Below, in pieces: positions 1 to 7,269 of a stretch of 58,945 bases of DNA. Made by a program: the position numbers and the translations under genes. The notes beneath the pieces are model-generated. The model searched no databases, was not told the DNA's origin, and saw only the letters and a program-made list of their open reading frames with translations. Position 1 is the first letter of the stretch. Every line of letters begins with the position of its first letter. Source of the DNA: BPIH01 sp042408925 (lineage in GTDB: Bacteria > Chloroflexota > Limnocylindria > Limnocylindrales > CSP1-4); assembly GCA_042408925.1 (NCBI GenBank), contig JBHOQO010000078.1, positions 1 to 58,945 on the forward strand, in the 5' to 3' direction.

Positions 1-19
1 GGGCGAGGAGGATGAGGGA

Positions 20-41
20 CCGCCGGCCGAGGAGCCGGCGG
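20..41. other. Small GC-rich hairpin
   Basis: An 8-base perfect inverted repeat (CCGCCGGC and GCCGGCGG, six-base loop) lies just downstream of the minus-strand protease stop codon. It could terminate that gene or an unseen gene entering from the left edge. There is no clear T-tract, and such pairs are frequent by chance at this GC content. Confidence 0.25.
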
Positions 42-92
42 AGGCCGAGCGGACGCCCGGCAGCGACGGCGACGCGCATCCGGAGGTCCTCC

Positions 93-740
93 CTACTGAC
101 CGAGCGATTGGCCCCCGAAGGGCTGGTAATGAGCGTTCCGCTCGTTGACGTCGTGGCTGACGATGACGGCGCTCGTTGCCTGATTCGGAAACAGACACGA
201 GCTCTGGTTGCTGCTGTGGCGGAGGCCGAAGGAGTGACCGAACTCGTGGCAGGCGACGTAGCGGCGCTCGGTAAGGGTATCGAAGGCGTAGCCGTCGGAC
301 AGGTCGTAGCGGATGAGCTGCGGTCGACACCGGCGGGCGGGGTCCGAGCCGCCGTACGTCGCCCCGCTGGCGCACGTCGTCCAGGCCCAGACTCGATCGA
401 CGTCGTACGTACCAGCCTGGACAATGACATCGACGTTCGTCGCGCTCCCTTGCTCGACGACGGCGATGTCGGCAACCGGGTCGTAGACGCTCACGGCCGC
501 GTAGCGGGTCGCGGCGAGGAGGTCCGGGGCGCTCGACGCGAGGCGGTCCGGGTACCAGAGCTGTCGATAGTCGGGGGCCACGCACTGACTGGCGAGCGAC
601 GTGTCACAGGCGTGGGCCGGCTCCTGGTACGCGGCGGTGTTCGAGCCGAAATTGCTTGCGGTCGCCGTCGCCGCGAGAACGGTCGCGGCCACGACGCCGG
701 CCGCGATCCCGAGCCATCGCCGCCGTTCGGTGCGGTCCAT
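93..740 (-). CDS. Secreted metzincin-like zinc metalloprotease
   Basis: The 215-residue product begins with a basic stretch followed by a hydrophobic segment (about residues 10-28), a signal peptide or membrane anchor. Near the C-terminus (about 165-175) it has HEFGHSFGLRH, an exact HExxHxxGxxH metzincin zinc motif, so I infer an exported zinc endopeptidase. The region after the motif reads SSCLFPN where metzincins normally have a Met-turn, so that methionine appears to be replaced. At least six cysteines in the mature part suggest disulfides and an extracytoplasmic location. I chose ATG at 740 because GGGGAGGA sits just upstream; the frame runs 23 codons further with no good ribosome site. 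The substrate is unknown. The gene diverges from the gamma-glutamyltransferase across about 200 bases. Confidence 0.8.
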   Translation of the reverse strand: MDRTERRRWLGIAAGVVAATVLAATATASNFGSNTAAYQEPAHACDTSLASQCVAPDYRQLWYPDRLASSAPDLLAATRYAAVSVYDPVADIAVVEQGSATNVDVIVQAGTYDVDRVWAWTTCASGATYGGSDPARRCRPQLIRYDLSDGYAFDTLTERRYVACHEFGHSFGLRHSSNQSSCLFPNQATSAVIVSHDVNERNAHYQPFGGQSLGQ

Positions 741-946
741 CGCATCCTCCCCATGATCCGATGGGCGGTTGCGCCAGAAGCAGGCTAGCACCCCCCCGCA
801 TTTCGTCAAGTCCCCAGCGACGGCCTCGTCCAGCGTCGACGGAGCCCACGCCCACCGCTGGTCGTATGGGCAGCTCGGCGCCGCCCGGCGGGCGCTATGA
901 TCCGGAGCGGTTCTCCCCGCCGTTTGACCTCCCGAGCCGGAGTCCG

Positions 947-2608
947 ATGCCGAGCCCTCGCCCCCTCGTCCCCGCCGCCCTCGCCCGCGGCGCCCGCGGC
1001 GCCGTCGTCGCCCCGCACCACCTCGCCGCCGAGGCGGGCCTCGGCGTCCTGCGGGCCGGCGGCTCGGCGGTCGACGCCGCCATCGCCACGAACGCCGCCC
1101 TCGCCGTCGTCGCCCCGAACAGCTGCGGGCTCGGCGGCGACGCCTTCTGGCTCATCTGGGACGAGGCGAACCGCTCGCTCCTCGCCCTGAACGGCTCCGG
1201 CCGTGCCCCGGCCGGCATCGACGCCGCCGCCCTTCGGGCCGCAGGACTCGACCGCCTCCCCCTCCGCGGGCCGCTCACGATCACCGTCCCCGGCGCCGTC
1301 CGCTCCTGGGCCGACGCCCACGCCCGCTTCGGCCGCCTCTCGTTGCCCTCGATCCTCGATCCGGCGATCGAGCTCGCCGCCGACGGCTTCCCGGCCTGGG
1401 ACGGCTTCATCGCCTCGGTCGAAGCGACGGCCGAGCTCCTCCCGCGCGAAGGGGTCGACCCGGCCGGCTGGGCCGCCGTCTTCCGACCGGCCGGTCGGCC
1501 CTGGCGAGCAGGCGAGCGGGTCCGCTTCCCGGCCCTCGCAGCAACCCTCGGCCACCTCGCCACGGTCGGCCTCGACGACTTCTACCTCGGCGAGCTGGCC
1601 GAGCGGCAGGTCGCCGCCCTCGCTGCCGCCGGCTCGCCGCTTCGCCTCGACGACTTTCGGGCCCACACCTCCACCTGGGGAACCCCGATCTCGATCGACT
1701 ATCGGGGGGTGACGGTGGCCAGCCACCCGCCGAACAGCTCGGGGCTCGTCGCCCTCGAGATCCTCGGCATCCTGGACGCCTGCGAGCCGCCGCCACGGGA
1801 GGCGTTCGGGGCCGCGGGCGTCGAGGACCCGGGCTGGATCCACCTGGGGATCGAGGCGGCGAAGGTGGCCTTCGCCGACCGGGACGCCCACCTCTCCGAC
1901 CCGGCGGTCGTCGACGTCCCCGTGGCCCGGCTCCTCGACCCCGACCGGCTCGCCGGCCTGGCCGCGGCGCTCGACCGGTCGCGGGCACGCCTCCCCGAGC
2001 CGGCCCGGAACCCGGTCGGCGGCGGAACGGTCGCCTTCGCCGCCGTCGACGCCGAGGGCAACGTCGTGAGCGCCATCGAGTCCCACTACATGGGCTTCGG
2101 GTCGGGGATCGCCGACCCGGCGACCGGGATCCACTACCACAACCGGGGCGCCTACTTCAGCCTAGATCCCGACCATCCGAACGTCCTCGCCCCGGGGAAG
2201 CGGACGCTCCACACGCTCCTCCCCTGGATGCTCCTCCGGGACGGGCGGCCGTGGATCGCCGGCGGTTCGATGGGCGGCGACGCCCAGCCGCAGATCTGCG
2301 CCCAGCTCGTCTCGGCGCTCGTCGACGGCGGCGTCGACGTCGCGACGGCGGTGGCGGCGCCGCGCTGGTTCGTGGAGCCGGAGGCGCACTTCGCTCCGCC
2401 GGTGGCGGTCCGGATCGAGCCCCGCGTCGGGGCGGGCGTGATCGAGGCGCTCCGGGAGCGGGGCCACCCGGTGACGCCGGTCGGCCCCTTCGACTCGCTC
2501 CTGGGGCACGCCCACGCGATCGAGCTCGTCGACGGGGGGCCGGCCCACGGCGGGGCGCTCGCCGCAGCGACGGATCCGCGGAGCGCGGGGCTTCCGGCGG
2601 TCTGGTAG
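947..2608 (+). CDS. Gamma-glutamyltransferase family protein
   Basis: This 553-residue protein spans the whole gamma-glutamyltranspeptidase family: an N-terminal GG-AVDAAIATN-like segment (about 35-50), the GLGGDAFWL block, and the self-processing site in GGGTVAFAAVD, where Thr361 is the expected nucleophile exposed by autocleavage. It is followed by GNVVSAIES and MGFGSGI. Family members transfer or hydrolyse gamma-glutamyl groups of glutathione and related amides; some act on other N-acyl amides, so the exact substrate is open. No signal peptide is seen at the chosen ATG, which suggests a cytoplasmic enzyme, unlike classical periplasmic Ggt. The upstream extension of the frame (from 656) overlaps the divergent protease promoter region and lacks family similarity, so it was trimmed. 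Confidence 0.88.
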   Translation: MPSPRPLVPAALARGARGAVVAPHHLAAEAGLGVLRAGGSAVDAAIATNAALAVVAPNSCGLGGDAFWLIWDEANRSLLALNGSGRAPAGIDAAALRAAGLDRLPLRGPLTITVPGAVRSWADAHARFGRLSLPSILDPAIELAADGFPAWDGFIASVEATAELLPREGVDPAGWAAVFRPAGRPWRAGERVRFPALAATLGHLATVGLDDFYLGELAERQVAALAAAGSPLRLDDFRAHTSTWGTPISIDYRGVTVASHPPNSSGLVALEILGILDACEPPPREAFGAAGVEDPGWIHLGIEAAKVAFADRDAHLSDPAVVDVPVARLLDPDRLAGLAAALDRSRARLPEPARNPVGGGTVAFAAVDAEGNVVSAIESHYMGFGSGIADPATGIHYHNRGAYFSLDPDHPNVLAPGKRTLHTLLPWMLLRDGRPWIAGGSMGGDAQPQICAQLVSALVDGGVDVATAVAAPRWFVEPEAHFAPPVAVRIEPRVGAGVIEALRERGHPVTPVGPFDSLLGHAHAIELVDGGPAHGGALAAATDPRSAGLPAVW

Positions 2609-2800
2609 GGCTCGGGGGTCGGTCGGGCCGACGACCGCGGCATGTCGCGCGCGCGGCGTTCCGAGGGTCGCGTCACCGTGCCGATCGGGTCGTCGCGCGC
2701 AGGTCGGGAAGGCCCGCGGGCGGCGACTCGGGTCGTTCACGCCGGCTCGGAGGGCGTGACCGGTCGGTGTCTTCGCCTGACCGCTCCGGGAGTGGGCGTC

Positions 2801-3119
2801 GTTTTCTCCGTTACTCACCGACTTGCCAGCGTCGATCGCGCCGGCCGCCACCTTCGGCCCGGGAGGGGGCGGCGTTTTCTCGGTTACTCCTCGGGGTAGT
2901 GAAGTGGTGGAGCGGCCCGCCGTTTTCCACGGCGCTGGGCCCGCGGTCGTGCAGGGGGATGCGCGTTGCCGGGGCTGCGAGCCCGGGGGAATTTCCAATC
3001 TACTATCCCGGTGCGTACCGCGGAGGATTGGTTCATCAGTTCACTATTCCCACGAGTATCTGAGACTTTCCGACCTCCTCGACCGGTAGTCCACCATCGG
3101 CACGAGTAAACAGGGAAAT
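2801..3119. repeat. Cluster of five dispersed intergenic repeats, core TTACTCG-GGTAGT
   Basis: Two plus-strand copies (2801-2820 and 2874-2900) are followed by three degenerate minus-strand copies (about 2990-3020, 3041-3070 and 3083-3119). The best-preserved share TTTTCTCGGTTACTC followed by GGGGTAGTGAA; the minus copies read ACTATTCCCACGAGTA and CACGAGTAAA. The same element occurs at 49624-49988. The change from plus to minus orientation resembles REP/BIME arrangements, but no REP-associated transposase is in the window. Confidence 0.65.
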
Positions 3120-3311
3120 GGGCCCGGTTCGGGTCGACCCGAGGAGCCGAGTCGCGGCGGACAGCGGCCGAGTCGCGGCGGACAGCGGCCGGAGCGGGCG
3201 GGCGGCGGCCGGAGCGGGCGGGCACGGACCCGGCGGGGCCAGCACCGAGCGGGCCACCCCGGACGGAGGGGCGGCGGACCGGCCGGGCGTCCAGAGACCC
3301 CCCGGCCGCCG

Positions 3312-3371
3312 GTCTATACTCGCCGACGCCGGTGACAGCGCTGCGCTCACACGTTCCTGTCACCGGCGTCG
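3312..3371 (+). promoter_or_regulatory. Putative promoter with 15-bp inverted repeat in the 5' leader
   Basis: TATACT at 3315-3320 is a good -10 hexamer, embedded in GTCTATAC (3312-3319), which fits the HutC-type GntR operator pattern GT-N-TA-N-AC. No good -35 is visible. Immediately downstream, CGACGCCGGTGACAG (3324-3338) and CTGTCACCGGCGTCG (3357-3371) form a perfect 15-bp inverted repeat with an 18-base loop. It could be a regulator-binding site or an mRNA hairpin. It precedes the GTG start of the next gene by about 75 bases. Confidence 0.45.
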
Positions 3372-3444
3372 ACCGTCCGCGACCCCCCGGCACATCTGGC
3401 CCGCGGAGCGCGGACCCGAACCGACGCCACCTCGGGAGCCCAGC

Positions 3445-3717
3445 GTGACCTCGAACATCGGCCAGAACTACCCGTACACCTCGGAGACCGAGACCGACCG
3501 CCGGACGGCGATCGAGCGACTCACCGGCGAGCGGAGCGACCTTGCCGCGGCCCTCGCCGAACGGACGACCCCGCTCGACGAACGGGACCGGTGGTGGGTC
3601 TGGAAGTGCCCGACCCCCGGCTGCCGGGGCCGCCTCCACGTCGCCGGCTACGCCCGCGACGCCCATGCCCTCGTCGTCGTCTGCGACGGGACCTGCGGCC
3701 GGATCTTCCAGCGCTGA
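3445..3717 (+). CDS. Small zinc-ribbon-like protein
   Basis: A 90-residue protein of unknown function. The N-terminal half is polar and probably helical (SETETDRRTAIERLTGER). The C-terminal half has a candidate zinc site: CPTPGC (about residues 54-59), then CDGTC some 17 residues later, which is the spacing of a small four-cysteine ribbon. I infer a DNA-, RNA- or protein-binding role but cannot name a partner. GTG at 3445 was chosen because GGGAG lies a suitable distance upstream and the coding signal begins here; the frame continues upstream only into promoter and hairpin sequence. It stands alone, convergent with the glycosidase gene, from which it is separated by about 20 bases. Confidence 0.7.
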   Translation: MTSNIGQNYPYTSETETDRRTAIERLTGERSDLAAALAERTTPLDERDRWWVWKCPTPGCRGRLHVAGYARDAHALVVVCDGTCGRIFQR

Positions 3718-3738
3718 GCCGGCGCCGACGGGCGCTGG

Positions 3739-4866
3739 CTACCCCCCGAGGACCTCGGCGAGGATCGCCGCCCAGAGCATCCCCTCGTCGGCGACGAAGA
3801 GGCCGAGCCGGCCCCGGTACGGCCCGAGCCGACCGTCGCGAACCTCCAGAACCTCCCAGAGCGTCCCCTCGGCCTCGATGCACCGCCGGTAGCGTCCCAG
3901 CACCGGTGCCGCCGCGGCCGGGTCCACCCTGGCGAGGAGCGCCACGTACATCGCCCCGAGGGACGTCCAGATCGCCGTCCCCTGGTAGTCCGGGACGAAC
4001 CAGCCCTGGATCGGGTCCTCGGCCGCCGGATCCCGGCGGGCGGCGTAGCGGAGCGGGAGCGGCTCGGCGAGGCCGGCCGCCTCGGCCGCCCGGAGCGCGG
4101 CACGGAGACCGAGGGCATCGGGGACGACCCCGAAGAAGAACGGCACGACCGTCGCGTCGCCGGTCACCTCACCGGTATCGGGCCGGTCGACGAAGCGGTC
4201 GCCCCGCCAGAAGCGCTCGACGAACCGCTCCCTCGACCGCGGCGGGATCGGCGAGGGGAACCATTCGGTCTCTCGGAGGAGCCGGTCGAGGAGCACGAGC
4301 ATCGCGTTCGCGTAGGCGTTCGAGCGAGTCCGGATCGTGTCCCGGTGGGTCGAGAAGACCCGGTCGTCGCGAACGAGGCCAGTCCGCCGATCGAGGACGG
4401 TCGCCCCGTACCGTTCCACCTCCCGGGCCAGCCAGCCGCCGTGCCGGGCGACGAGGTCGTCGGCTCTCGCGACCCGGAGGGCATGGAGGAGGAGCGGCAG
4501 CGAATCAACCCCGAAGGTCCAGACGTCGCGAGCGCGTCGCCCCGGGAAGACCGTCGTCGTCACCCGCCCGGCCGTACCGAAGACCTCGAGGAGCCAAGCG
4601 AGGGAGGCCCGGAGCCGCTCCCCCTCGCCGATCCGGACGAGGGCGGCGGCGGCGAAGCCGAGGTCGCGGGTCCAGGCCTGGCGGAAGTGGCCGGCCGACG
4701 CGGCGAAGACCCGGCCGGTCCAGCAGGCATCGACGATCGAGCGGCAGATCGCCGCCGCGTCCCCGCCGAAGCGCCGCGGACCGGTGAGGCGCCGGCGCAG
4801 GATGCGGAGGGCGCTCGAGGCGTAGGCCGGCCAGATGGCGGGGTCGAGCTGGGCGGCGACGCTCAC
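3739..4866 (-). CDS. Six-hairpin glycosidase-like protein
   Basis: The 375-residue protein looks like an (alpha/alpha)6 barrel glycosidase of the GH15 or amylo-alpha-1,6-glucosidase type. The support is WTRDLGFAA (about residues 65-73), the central TRSNAYANAM segment, the QGWFVPDYQGTAIWTS block and DEGMLWAA near the C-terminus, which places acidic residues in the usual relative positions. It lacks the N-terminal beta domain of glycogen debranching enzymes, and no signal peptide is visible, so a cytoplasmic role on stored or imported glucan is inferred. The start is uncertain: an exact 28-base tandem duplication (4840-4895) covers the N-terminus. GTG at 4866 keeps the frame; the equivalent GTG in the second copy (4894) is out of frame. 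It lies about 125 bases downstream of the M20 peptidase on the same strand. Confidence 0.68.
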   Translation of the reverse strand: MSVAAQLDPAIWPAYASSALRILRRRLTGPRRFGGDAAAICRSIVDACWTGRVFAASAGHFRQAWTRDLGFAAAALVRIGEGERLRASLAWLLEVFGTAGRVTTTVFPGRRARDVWTFGVDSLPLLLHALRVARADDLVARHGGWLAREVERYGATVLDRRTGLVRDDRVFSTHRDTIRTRSNAYANAMLVLLDRLLRETEWFPSPIPPRSRERFVERFWRGDRFVDRPDTGEVTGDATVVPFFFGVVPDALGLRAALRAAEAAGLAEPLPLRYAARRDPAAEDPIQGWFVPDYQGTAIWTSLGAMYVALLARVDPAAAAPVLGRYRRCIEAEGTLWEVLEVRDGRLGPYRGRLGLFVADEGMLWAAILAEVLGG

Positions 4867-4895
4867 CGGGGTCGAGCTGGGCGGCGACGCTCACC
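4840..4895. repeat. Exact 28-bp tandem duplication over a gene start
   Basis: Two adjacent identical 28-base copies (4840-4867 and 4868-4895), each starting GGGGTCGAGCTGGGC and ending GACGCTCACC, encode the N-terminus of the glycosidase on the minus strand. Because 28 is not a multiple of three, the duplication shifts the reading frame between the two copies of the potential GTG start. Confidence 0.95.
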
Positions 4896-4991
4896 GCAGA
4901 GCTCGGCCAGGCGAAGGTGACCGGGGCCCTCGCGCGGGAAGGCTCACCCCGACCGCCCCCCGGAGGCGGGAGCGGTGCCCGGCCCGCCGGC

Positions 4992-6209
4992 TCACGACGC
5001 CGGGGCGAACCGCGCATCGCGGGCCACGGCGAGGGCGAGGCCGGCCAGGAGCACCGTCCGGGGGACGATCGAATCGAGGACGAGGTACTCCCCCGGGCTG
5101 TGGTCGTCCCCGCCGATCGGGCCGAGCCCGTCGAGGGTCGGCAGACCCAGCCCGGCCGTCGTGTTGCCGTCCGACGCCCCGCCGGTCGCCGCGTCGCGGA
5201 GCTCGAAGCCCAGATCCCCAGCCACGGCGGCGGCGAGCTCGACGAGCCGAGCCGTCCCGGCGGTGCGCTCCATCGGCCAGTGGCGGGCGACCTCCTCGAC
5301 CGCCACCGCCACGTCCGACACGGCCGGGGCGGCGGCGAGCCGCCGGATCTCCGCCTCCGTCTCGACGAGCCCCGCCCGGTCGACGGCCCGAACGTCGACC
5401 TCGAGGCGCGCCTGCTCGGCGACGACGTTCGGCCGGGTCCCGCCCTCGACGACCCCGACGTTCACCGTCACGCCCGGCCGGTGCCCGTTGAGGGCATGGA
5501 GGGCGACGACCAGGTGGGCGGCGGCGAGGACGGCGCTCCGGCCCTTCTCGGGTTCGACCCCCGCGTGAGCGGCCCGGCCGCGGAGGACGATCCGGAGGTG
5601 GAGGTTCCCCTTCCGGGCGCTGACGACGTCGCCGTTCGCCCGGGCGCACTCGAGGACGAGGGCGACGTCGTGCTCGGCGGCGAGGCGGGTGATGATCGGG
5701 GTCGAGGCCGGCGAGCCGATCTCCTCGTCGGGGTTCGCGACGACCGTGCAGGTCGCCGGCGGCCAGCGGTCCGGGAGTGCCGACTTGAGCGCCTCGAGGG
5801 CAACGAGCGCGGCGAGGAGCCCGCCCTTGTCGTCGGAGACCCCCGGCCCGAGGATCCGGCCGTCGCGGATCTCGAAGGGGCGGGCGGCGGCGGTCCCCGG
5901 CGGGTAGACCGTGTCGAGGTGACCGATCCAGAGGATCCGCGGCGCACCCGGGGGGCCGGCGACCCGGCCGACGACGGTCGGGCCGTGGCGCGGGTCGCGC
6001 TCGATCTCGACGCTCGCGCCGAGCCCGGCGAGGCGGTCCGCGATCCGGGCCGCGACCCGCTCGAGCCCGGCCAGGTCGCCGGAGCCCGAATCGATCCCGA
6101 CGAGGGTCGCCAGCTCGTCCAGATACGCCGGCAAGCGCTCGGCGACGGCGGCCCGCAGCCGTTCGAGTTCGTCGGGTGTCGGGCGGGGCGGGGCGGGGCG
6201 CGCAGCCAT
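4992..6209 (-). CDS. M20 family metallopeptidase (CPG2/ArgE-like)
   Basis: A 405-residue amidohydrolase of the M20/M28 dinuclear zinc clan, closest in layout to carboxypeptidase G2 and ArgE/DapE. Metal ligands and catalytic residues can be placed: HLDT (H97, D99), GPGVSDDKGG (D126 bridging), NPDEEIG (E162 general base, E163 ligand), VLECA (E187) and the C-terminal DDHSPGE histidine. The lid domain region (AAHAGVEPEKGRSA) is present, so it should dimerise. It hydrolyses an N-acyl or peptide bond next to a carboxylate, possibly C-terminal glutamate, but the substrate is not determined. Length is normal for the family. The ATG at 6209 is the only sensible start. It is divergent from the GT87-like gene. 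Confidence 0.88.
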   Translation of the reverse strand: MAARPAPPRPTPDELERLRAAVAERLPAYLDELATLVGIDSGSGDLAGLERVAARIADRLAGLGASVEIERDPRHGPTVVGRVAGPPGAPRILWIGHLDTVYPPGTAAARPFEIRDGRILGPGVSDDKGGLLAALVALEALKSALPDRWPPATCTVVANPDEEIGSPASTPIITRLAAEHDVALVLECARANGDVVSARKGNLHLRIVLRGRAAHAGVEPEKGRSAVLAAAHLVVALHALNGHRPGVTVNVGVVEGGTRPNVVAEQARLEVDVRAVDRAGLVETEAEIRRLAAAPAVSDVAVAVEEVARHWPMERTAGTARLVELAAAVAGDLGFELRDAATGGASDGNTTAGLGLPTLDGLGPIGGDDHSPGEYLVLDSIVPRTVLLAGLALAVARDARFAPAS

Positions 6210-6280
6210 CCTCGCCAGTGTAGGGCGCCCGCGGGTCGCGGGCTCCGCCGGAACGGGCGACGGTGCGACAATCGGCGCCG

Positions 6281-7246
6281 ATGGACGAGCGCATCGCAGC
6301 CCGCCTGGGGAGCGTCGAGCGCCTCATCGATCGCCCGACCCGCCGTCGGGCGGGCGTCCTCCGGCGAGCCCTCCGCCGCGAGCTCTCCCGTCTCCGAGAT
6401 CGGCGCCGCCAGGCCGCCGTCGTCATCCTCGCCCTGGTCTTCGGCCTCGGGGTCGCCGGCCTCGTCGCCCGGGGCGAGGCGGCGGGGGCCGACGCCCGGG
6501 CCTACTGGGCCGCCGTTCGGATCTGGCTCGCCGGCGGCGACCCCTACCACCCGACCGGCCCCTTCCTTCCCTACGTCTACCCGCCCTGGATGCTCCCCTT
6601 CTTCGCCCCGTGGGCGCTCCTGCCCTGGGACGTCGCCTGGTTCGTCTGGCGGGTCGGCTCGTTCCTCCTCCTCTTCTGGACGATCGACTGGGCGTACCGC
6701 CGCAAGCCCCTCGAAACGGCGGTCCTCGTCGCTCTCCTCGCCTTCCCGATCGCGGCAAACCTCGACACCGGCAACGTGAACCTCCACCTCGCCCTCATGC
6801 TCTGGGCCGCCCAGTTCAGCGGACCCCGCCTCGGCGGCGCCCTCTGGGCCCTCGCGACCTGGATGAAGTGGGTGCCGGCCCCGTTCCTCGTCGTCCTCGC
6901 GCCCCGGGCGCGGGCGTGGGGTATCGTCTGGCTCCTCGTGGCGGCGGCCCTGAGCCTCCTCACCCTGCCGCTCACGATCATCCAGCTCCAGGCGGTGTTC
7001 GGCTTCGGGCCGCGGCCGATCCGCCTCGACTACCTCGTCCTCCTCTGGGCCGCCGTCCCGTGGCTGTGGCGCCACCCGAACCCGCTGTGGTGGCTCCGGC
7101 CCGAGGGTCGACGCCGGCTCGCGACCCGGCTCGCGGCGCTGATCGAGGCGGTCCGGGCCGACCGGCGGCCGTTCGGGGTCCGGCTCGTCGACCTCGGGCG
7201 GGCGGTCGTCGCCCGGGGCCGAGCGTTCTTCGGCCTCGGGACCTGA
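6281..7246 (+). CDS. GT87/DUF2029-like polytopic membrane protein
   Basis: About 321 residues with a basic cytoplasmic N-terminus, then roughly eight hydrophobic segments. The loop after the first membrane segment has GADARAYWAAVRIWLAGGDP, which resembles the catalytic-Asp loop of the DUF2029/GT87 polyprenol-phosphate-mannose-dependent mannosyltransferases, followed by YVYPPW. This suggests a glycosyltransferase of the GT-C fold acting on a lipid-linked acceptor outside the membrane. It is shorter than many family members (about 400 residues), so assignment at family level is tentative. ATG at 6281 is preferred over GTG at 6263 because it directly precedes the conserved basic N-terminus. It stands alone, transcribed away from the M20 gene. 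Confidence 0.65.
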   Translation: MDERIAARLGSVERLIDRPTRRRAGVLRRALRRELSRLRDRRRQAAVVILALVFGLGVAGLVARGEAAGADARAYWAAVRIWLAGGDPYHPTGPFLPYVYPPWMLPFFAPWALLPWDVAWFVWRVGSFLLLFWTIDWAYRRKPLETAVLVALLAFPIAANLDTGNVNLHLALMLWAAQFSGPRLGGALWALATWMKWVPAPFLVVLAPRARAWGIVWLLVAAALSLLTLPLTIIQLQAVFGFGPRPIRLDYLVLLWAAVPWLWRHPNPLWWLRPEGRRRLATRLAALIEAVRADRRPFGVRLVDLGRAVVARGRAFFGLGT

Positions 7247-7269
7247 GCCGCCGGGGGCGACGGGCGGAG

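Larger units (their letters stand above)
2609..3444. other. Repeat-rich intergenic region
   Basis: About 835 bases without a convincing gene. It is locally more AT-rich than the flanking genes and contains five copies of a short repeat (described separately) plus the promoter and hairpin ahead of the zinc-ribbon gene. Open frames here (for example from 2642 or 2823) end in repeat-derived sequence and overlap each other, so I regard them as spurious. Confidence 0.6.

Noticed and set aside
2..148. Acidic Glu/Pro/Ala-rich open frame entering from the left edge on the plus strand.
   Set aside because: It could be the tail of an upstream gene, but it overlaps the convergent protease by over 50 bases and has no recognisable domain.
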